Shown here piece by piece: positions 59,383-64,000 of a DNA stretch of 64,000 bases (within the stretch, counting starts at the first letter, position 1; every line of letters starts with the position of its first letter). The notes under the pieces were generated by a model. It was not told the DNA's origin and searched no databases. It was given only the letters and a program-made list of their open reading frames with translations. Location: NCBI GenBank assembly GCA_038239345.1, contig JBBSEX010000001.1, positions 525,024 to 589,023 of the forward strand, read 5' to 3'. Made by a program: the position numbers and the translations under genes. Source of the DNA: JBBSEX01 sp038239345 (GTDB lineage Bacteria; Acidobacteriota; Terriglobia; Bryobacterales; Bryobacteraceae).

Positions 59383-60732
59383 CTAGCTGAGCGTGATGCC
59401 ACGCAGACGCCCGGTTGAATCGCCGATGTGTTCGGGGCGCACGTCCAGGCGTTCCAGCATAGTGGCAAAAAGATTCGATACCGGCGTCTCGCGTTGATAC
59501 ACCAGATGACGTCCGGGACTCAGAAAGTTTCCTCCACGGCCCGCCAGCATGGTTGGCAATTGATCGTGGGTGTGAATATTGCCATCGGAAATTCCACTGC
59601 CATAGACGATCATCGATTGATCCAGAAGGTTTGAGTCGCCCTCCTTGGTTGCCTTCATCTTAATCAGAAACTCAGCGAACAACCGCGCGTGATAGCAATT
59701 GATCTCGCAAACTTTGTTGAGCATATCGAGGTTTCCCTGATGATGCGTCAGCGGATGATGACCATCGGAAATTCCGATCTCGCGATAGCTACGCGTCGAG
59801 CCTTCACGGCCTATCAGAACGGTTGCGATCCTTGTAAGATCGGCCTTGAAAGCGACGATCAGCATATCGGTCATCAGGCGAAAGTAATCGTCGAAGTTAG
59901 GGGGAATACCGAAGGGCTTCTCCATCCCCGGATCGATCACGACGCCTTCCTTCTCGGATTTTTCCACCAGCAGCTCAATTTCGCGCACGGAGGAAAGGTA
60001 TTCATCCAATTTGCGGCGGTCGGTTGGCCCAAGATTTGCTTCCAAGCGGTGGGCATCTCCGCTCACCAGATCCAGGATGCTGCGCCGCATCGCAAGCCGC
60101 CGGGCATGGGCCGCGGGGGCTTCGACAATGTCGCTGCCGAACATGCGTTCAAACAAAGCGCGCGGATCGGAGATCGGCGGCAGGGGCTGGGTTTCAGAAC
60201 GCCACGCCATGTTGTAAACGTAGGCGCAGGAATATCCATTGTCGCAGTTGCCTGCTTGCCGCGCTTCTTCCAGACCGATCTCAATCGAGGGCAGTTTGGT
60301 GAGATGGCCCACGGCACGAGCGGCAATCTGGTCGGCTGAAATTCCAAGCTTGATATTGGTCCCGCCTAGCCGCTGCACCTCCACTCCGGTCATGTACGAC
60401 GAGACCGCCCGCCCATGATCGCCTGCTCCCGCCAACAGCGGCCGCCCCCAGTTTGAAGTGAGATTCGACAAAATCATAATGTCGTCTTTCACTTCCTGGA
60501 ATGGCTCCAGTAGGCGCGGCAGCGTACCCAAGGCACCTTCGTCACCCGTCAACCAATGGCGCATATCGATTCCGTTCGGCACATAAAACCACGCCGCGCG
60601 GACAGGCTGATTCCCCGGCAGTTGGCTCGCCTTGAGAGCCGGCAACATTGCGTCCAGAACAGGTAGGCCGATCGCCGCACCCACTCCACGCAAGAACGTC
60701 CGGCGGTGCAAAACCTTCTTCGTCAAAATCAT
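59383..60732 (-). CDS. DUF1552 domain protein, Tat-exported
   Basis: 449 residues. A twin-arginine signal (HRRTFLRGVGAAIGLPVLD) directs it to the periplasm. The rest is a DUF1552 protein: WFYVPNGIDMRHWL, DHGRAVSSYMTGVEVQ, SIEIGLEEARQAGNCDNGYSC region and HTHDQLPTMLAGRGG, which retain the phosphatase-superfamily-like His and Asp residues. This family nearly always sits beside a DUF1592 cytochrome, as it does here (four-base overlap at 60729-60732). Function is unproven; degradation or modification of extracellular polymers has been proposed for related planctomycete systems. The nucleoside-hydrolase-like gene follows after two bases. Confidence 0.9.
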   Translation of the reverse strand: MILTKKVLHRRTFLRGVGAAIGLPVLDAMLPALKASQLPGNQPVRAAWFYVPNGIDMRHWLTGDEGALGTLPRLLEPFQEVKDDIMILSNLTSNWGRPLLAGAGDHGRAVSSYMTGVEVQRLGGTNIKLGISADQIAARAVGHLTKLPSIEIGLEEARQAGNCDNGYSCAYVYNMAWRSETQPLPPISDPRALFERMFGSDIVEAPAAHARRLAMRRSILDLVSGDAHRLEANLGPTDRRKLDEYLSSVREIELLVEKSEKEGVVIDPGMEKPFGIPPNFDDYFRLMTDMLIVAFKADLTRIATVLIGREGSTRSYREIGISDGHHPLTHHQGNLDMLNKVCEINCYHARLFAEFLIKMKATKEGDSNLLDQSMIVYGSGISDGNIHTHDQLPTMLAGRGGNFLSPGRHLVYQRETPVSNLFATMLERLDVRPEHIGDSTGRLRGITLS

Positions 60733-62993
60733 TTGTGGGCAAGCTCCTGTGCCGGCGCCCCGCGGCGTTGTTGGAATGGCAGGCTATGGACGATGGCCAA
60801 AATCATCGGTTGAAAACGGAATTCGTTTTCAGATGTTGTGCGCACTATGTCGCGGACGGTAAGCCGGTCATAACTCGCCAAGCCTCTTCCCAAAGCGTAG
60901 GTCAATAACTTCTCGGCCAGACAGCGGATAAACTCCGGCTGATTCGCGCTCAATAGGGTCTTCATTTCAGCGGCGTTCTTGAATGACTTGCCGTCGGGGA
61001 ACGTTCCGCTCGCATCCACCGGAAACTTTCCGTCCTGCGTCCGCCAATGCCCCACCGCATCGTAATTTTCCAGCGCGAATCCAAGCACGTCCATACGCGC
61101 GTGGCAGGAGGCGCACACTGCGTTGGCGCGATGCACTTCCATAGTTTGGCGCAACGACCGGCTGCTGCCGACAGACCCTTCATCAAGCGCCGGAACATCC
61201 GGTGGCGGGGGCGGTGGTGGACTCCCCAGAATATTTTCCAACAAATACTTACCGCGGAGCACGACAGAGGTGCGCGACGGATAGCTTGAGACCGTCAACA
61301 CACTGGCCTGGGTCAAGATGCCGCTGCGCTCGCCGGAACTCAATGCAACCCGGCGAAATTCTGGACCGGTGATTCCTGGAATGCCATAATGCCGGGCCAG
61401 GACATCGTTCAGATAGCTGTATTGGCCATCGATGAAATCGGTCACCGGACGGTTCTCGCGGATCACGGCGTCGAAGAACATGGTCGTCTCGGTGCGCATC
61501 GCCTCTTTCAATTGCGGGTTCCAGCCGGGAAATTTCGCCGCATCGCGCTGCACTGCGTCGAGGCTTCTAACCTCCAGCCACTGTCCAGCGAAATTCTCCG
61601 CCAGCGCTATCGATTTCGGGTCGGCCAGCATTCTCTTTACCTGGGCATCAAGAACCACTCGCGTGTGCAACTTTCCCGATTCGGCTATGCGAAGAAGTTC
61701 CGCATCAGGCATCGAACTCCACAGAAAGTAACTCAGGCGGGAAGCCAGTTCGATGTCGCTAACCCTGGCCGCCGTTGCCGCCGGAAGATCTCGTTCAACG
61801 CGAAACAGAAATTGTGGCGACACCAGTATCGCGGCGATCGCGAATTGTAGTGACTGGCCGGGAGTGTACCCGGCGTCCAGGGCAAGCTGCTGAATTTTCA
61901 CTAACTCGGCAACTTCCTGCTTCAGCGGGGGACGGCGATAAGCACGATGAGCCAGGGGAAGTAAGATTCGCTCAACGCATGCAGGACCGGTAGCCGGGTC
62001 GCATGTCAGCAGCGAGCTCCGTCCATCCGGCTTCGCCGCCGGAAATGGACCGGCAATCTCAATCGACTCGGGATAGATGTTTTTTGACGCTGATAGGCGA
62101 TCTTCAGGCTTCACAGTCTTGAGGATTTCGTCGTCAATAAACGATACTCGAAAAACGTGCGGCCCATGCCCCAGATAGACTCTCGCCTCTGCATTCGTGC
62201 GCTGCGTACCGCCGCCCTGTTTATTCACCGCAGTCAATGCCGACTCAATGGCCACCGTCTTCAGCGGCTTGCCGTCCACCGAAATTAGTAGCATCACCGG
62301 CTGGCCCTGCTGCCCGCGACTTCCCGTAATCAGGGCCCGCACAATGTAGTCGGCATCGAAATCGATCTGCTCGCTCAGTTCGATAAGGTCCGTATCGCTT
62401 CGGCGGATTTTGTCCTTCTTACCGAACATTCCCGGTTTCGGTAGCGGATCGGCGCCTACAGCACGCGAAGCAATCTGTTCCGCGGCCTGCAGATACTGCT
62501 GCATTAGAACCGGCGACACGGTAAGCACATCGCCAATGTTGTCGAATCCGAATCCTGAATCGTCTGGCGGAAAGGCTTCCGTCGCCCGGAAGTGCACGCC
62601 AAGCAAATCGCGAACTGTGTCGGCATACTCGGCGCGATTCATGCGGCGCGCTGTTACCCGGCCGGGATTCGGCTTGTGCTCCCGGTCGGCCCGATCAAAC
62701 TCCACATCCACAAAATTGACCAGGGCTTCCAATTTCTCCGCTGCCGGCCGGGGCATTCCCTTCGGCGGCATCTCACCGGTACGCACCTTACTAACAATCT
62801 TTTCCCACGCTTCGCGGCTTTGCGTAATGCTTGACGCCGAAAGGAACGCCCTGAGGTTCAGCCCACCGGATGACAATTTTTCGTTATGGCACAGAACGCA
62901 GGATTGGTTCAGCACCGGCGTCACGGTTTGCTCGAAGGAAGGTGGAGCACCCAGTGCGGCGGCCGCGGAGATGAAGAACAGCAAAGGGCGCAT
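60729..62993 (-). CDS. DUF1592 multi-domain c-type cytochrome (PSD/PSCyt type)
   Basis: 754 residues. After a signal peptide (about 1-16) comes a cytochrome-like heme site SCVLCHNEKL (Cys32 to His36), then the characteristic series DUF1587 (ARRMNRAEYADTVRDLLGV), DUF1595, DUF1592 (SRLSYFLWSSMPDAELL), DUF1588 (VHRANAVCASCHARMDVLG, a second CxxCH) and DUF1585 near the end. Such proteins occur in Planctomycetes, Verrucomicrobia and Acidobacteria. I chose the ATG at 62993 (MRPLLFF); open reading continues upstream but overlaps the divergent esterase. The stop overlaps the DUF1552 start. A run of proline codons (GGSPPPPPPDVP-like) links two domains. Confidence 0.9.
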   Translation of the reverse strand: MRPLLFFISAAAALGAPPSFEQTVTPVLNQSCVLCHNEKLSSGGLNLRAFLSASSITQSREAWEKIVSKVRTGEMPPKGMPRPAAEKLEALVNFVDVEFDRADREHKPNPGRVTARRMNRAEYADTVRDLLGVHFRATEAFPPDDSGFGFDNIGDVLTVSPVLMQQYLQAAEQIASRAVGADPLPKPGMFGKKDKIRRSDTDLIELSEQIDFDADYIVRALITGSRGQQGQPVMLLISVDGKPLKTVAIESALTAVNKQGGGTQRTNAEARVYLGHGPHVFRVSFIDDEILKTVKPEDRLSASKNIYPESIEIAGPFPAAKPDGRSSLLTCDPATGPACVERILLPLAHRAYRRPPLKQEVAELVKIQQLALDAGYTPGQSLQFAIAAILVSPQFLFRVERDLPAATAARVSDIELASRLSYFLWSSMPDAELLRIAESGKLHTRVVLDAQVKRMLADPKSIALAENFAGQWLEVRSLDAVQRDAAKFPGWNPQLKEAMRTETTMFFDAVIRENRPVTDFIDGQYSYLNDVLARHYGIPGITGPEFRRVALSSGERSGILTQASVLTVSSYPSRTSVVLRGKYLLENILGSPPPPPPPDVPALDEGSVGSSRSLRQTMEVHRANAVCASCHARMDVLGFALENYDAVGHWRTQDGKFPVDASGTFPDGKSFKNAAEMKTLLSANQPEFIRCLAEKLLTYALGRGLASYDRLTVRDIVRTTSENEFRFQPMILAIVHSLPFQQRRGAPAQELAHK

Positions 62994-63005
62994 TCGTATG
63001 GTTCT

Positions 63006-63036
63006 ATTATATTCCCGGCTGGGCGTCGGCTTGCAA
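63006..63036 (-). promoter_or_regulatory. Probable promoter of the DUF1592-DUF1552 operon
   Basis: On the minus strand TATAAT (63006-63011) stands 13 bases before the ATG at 62993, with TTGCAA (63031-63036) as a -35 at a slightly long 19-bp spacing. The transcript would start about six bases before the ATG, so it would be almost leaderless. On the plus strand the same gap carries GGAGG (63050-63054), a good ribosome binding site six bases before the esterase ATG. Confidence 0.45.
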
Positions 63037-63060
63037 TGGCTTGGTGCCTGGAGGAAAATC

Positions 63061-63963
63061 ATGAGCATTCCCCTTATGACAAAATCCCTTCTGAATTTCC
63101 TGTGGCTGTTTCCACTCATAATCCTCGCGCAAACGCCGCAGGTTCCCCCGCCAATCGTACCTGGCGCGCGGGTAATCGCGCTCTGGCCTCCCGGCTCGCC
63201 GACACTGCATGGTTTCGACGAAAAAGAAGTCGTCACGATGTCCGCCGGGCAACCCGATCGCGTCCAGAAAATCGTGAATATCCACAACCCGTCGATTGAG
63301 TTGCATCTTGCTTCGCCGGATAAAGCGAATGGTCTGGCGATAGTGGTCGCCGCCGGGGGCGGAAATAATGAACTCAATGTGGGAACGGAGGGCACCGACA
63401 TTTCCACGTGGCTGAACGGCTTGGGGATTTCAACGTTCATTCTTCGGTATCGCCTGCGGCCTTATACTTCGGCGGGGGATGCGCTGTCCGATACGCAGCG
63501 ATCCATCCGGCTGATTCGGGCGAACGCCAAAGAGTGGGGTGTCGACCCCAAGAGGATCGGCATCATGGGATTCTCCGCCGGTGGAGAGCAAGCGGCGCGA
63601 GTGGCTTTGCATTATGATTCCGGCAAGCCTGATGCAGTGGATCCGGTAGACCGGGTCAGTGATCGCCCCGACTTTACCGTGCTGGTTTATGCCGGTTGGC
63701 GTGAACTCGACGTAAGCGACGTCCCCAAGGACGCTCCGCCAGCGTTTTTAACCTCGGCCGGTATCGACGATGCGTTCCACGCTAAGCAGACAGTAGATTT
63801 CTATAATGCCTGGTTCAACGCCAAGCTTCCGGTAGAGCTTCACATTTACGGTCATGGTGGACACGGAGGCGGGATTAAGCCGCGCGGTGGAATTCCGTTT
63901 GGTACATGGCAGGCCCGGTTTTTGGAGTGGATTGCGGATCTTGGAATGATGCCCAAGATTTAG
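63061..63963 (+). CDS. Secreted alpha/beta hydrolase (acetylxylan esterase/lipase-like)
   Basis: 300 residues. A signal peptide (about 1-23) is followed by a BD-FAE-type hydrolase fold. The oxyanion loop reads AIVVAAGGGNNEL, the nucleophile elbow IGIMGFSAGGEQAAR (Ser in GFSAGG), the acid in TSAGIDDAFH and the His in YGHGGHGGG. VIALWPPGSP near the start is typical of acidobacterial/planctomycete esterases. It probably removes acyl groups from plant or microbial polysaccharides. The ATG at 63061 is supported by GGAGG; the frame is open much further upstream but that part lies over the opposing cytochrome gene. A strong hairpin follows the stop. Confidence 0.9.
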   Translation: MSIPLMTKSLLNFLWLFPLIILAQTPQVPPPIVPGARVIALWPPGSPTLHGFDEKEVVTMSAGQPDRVQKIVNIHNPSIELHLASPDKANGLAIVVAAGGGNNELNVGTEGTDISTWLNGLGISTFILRYRLRPYTSAGDALSDTQRSIRLIRANAKEWGVDPKRIGIMGFSAGGEQAARVALHYDSGKPDAVDPVDRVSDRPDFTVLVYAGWRELDVSDVPKDAPPAFLTSAGIDDAFHAKQTVDFYNAWFNAKLPVELHIYGHGGHGGGIKPRGGIPFGTWQARFLEWIADLGMMPKI

Positions 63964-63971
63964 AAGTGAGC

Positions 63972-64000
63972 GGCGCGTTCCGTTGCATAACGAACGCGCC
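63972..64000 (+). terminator. Strong hairpin after the esterase gene (terminator-like)
   Basis: GGCGCGTTC (63972-63980) pairs perfectly with GAACGCGCC (63992-64000), and inside it GTT/AAC adds three pairs beyond a single bulged C, leaving a GCAT loop. It lies nine bases after the TAG stop. The window ends at the stem, so a T-tract cannot be checked. Confidence 0.55.

Noticed and set aside
62410..63060. Long 5' extension of the esterase frame (217 codons upstream of its ATG).
   Set aside because: It lies antisense over the signal peptide and DUF1587 part of the cytochrome gene, has no protein-like character, and the ATG at 63061 has both GGAGG and a signal peptide.
62994..63440. Upstream extension of the DUF1592 cytochrome frame.
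   Set aside because: It covers the esterase gene in antisense; MRPLLFF at 62993 gives a proper signal peptide and has a promoter just ahead.
1..64000. tRNA, rRNA, transposase, integrase, phage or toxin-antitoxin genes.
   Set aside because: None of the gaps shows a cloverleaf or CCA end, and no coding frame carries the corresponding motifs.

Overview
The window reads as one dense stretch of a mesophilic Acidobacteriota chromosome, most likely from the Bryobacterales/Solibacterales ('Candidatus Solibacter'-like) group. This is inferred from gene content rather than from a marker gene: an alternative complex III (ActABCDEF) operon joined to a caa3-type oxidase, a DUF1592/DUF1552 cytochrome pair, Tat-exported Gfo/Idh proteins, secreted M13 and S9 peptidases, and moderately high GC. 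There is no rRNA, tRNA, IS element, prophage or CRISPR. Gaps are short, many neighbours overlap by 4 bp (ATGA/GTGA), and no gene-free stretch exceeds 300 bases.

Layout. 1-5.2 kb: peptide deformylase, a membrane pseudokinase with a TonB-like C-terminus, a TIM-barrel isomerase, a small membrane protein, a possible structured RNA, and an ECF sigma/anti-sigma pair. 5.2-12 kb (minus strand): secreted M13 peptidase, a hybrid histidine kinase that has lost both phospho-acceptors, a HAD phosphatase, a methyltransferase and a GT2 glycosyltransferase. 12-20.6 kb (minus strand): a two-component system with an unusual XRE output domain, then XdhC-type chaperone, periplasmic PaoABC-type molybdenum aldehyde oxidoreductase, and a flavin disulfide oxidoreductase. 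20.7-33.3 kb (plus): complete ACIII-SCO-caa3 respiratory operon. 33.4-38.7 kb: an S41 protease homologue without catalytic residues, FmdB zinc ribbon, two paralogous Gfo/Idh oxidoreductases flanking a STAS protein, a 48-aa membrane peptide and a DMT transporter. 38.8-41.2 kb: a broken ECF sigma gene with a membrane-protein remnant, a small membrane protein and an alpha/beta hydrolase. 41.2-52.4 kb: a ten-gene purine catabolic operon. 52.4-64 kb: metallo-hydrolase with YedY-like molybdoenzyme, S9 peptidase, exonuclease III, BrkB/YihY protein, a three-gene DUF1592-DUF1552-nucleoside-hydrolase-like operon, and a secreted esterase.

How the genes work together. ACIII oxidises quinol and passes electrons to an A2-type caa3 oxidase that carries its own cytochrome c domain. 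The purine operon encodes every enzymatic step from guanine through xanthine, urate, allantoin and allantoate to glyoxylate, releasing ammonia; xanthine dehydrogenase there lacks its own XdhC, and the only XdhC in the window lies in the Pao operon. The two-component system probably controls the Pao operon, because it is cotranscribed in direction with it and an inverted repeat sits in the short gap between them.

The most unusual theme is a set of conserved-fold proteins whose catalytic residues are gone: a pseudokinase, a hybrid kinase lacking both His and Asp, an S41 protease lacking Ser, Lys and Gln, and a nucleoside-hydrolase-like protein without the Asp cluster. All assignments come from reading motifs by eye; no database search was run.
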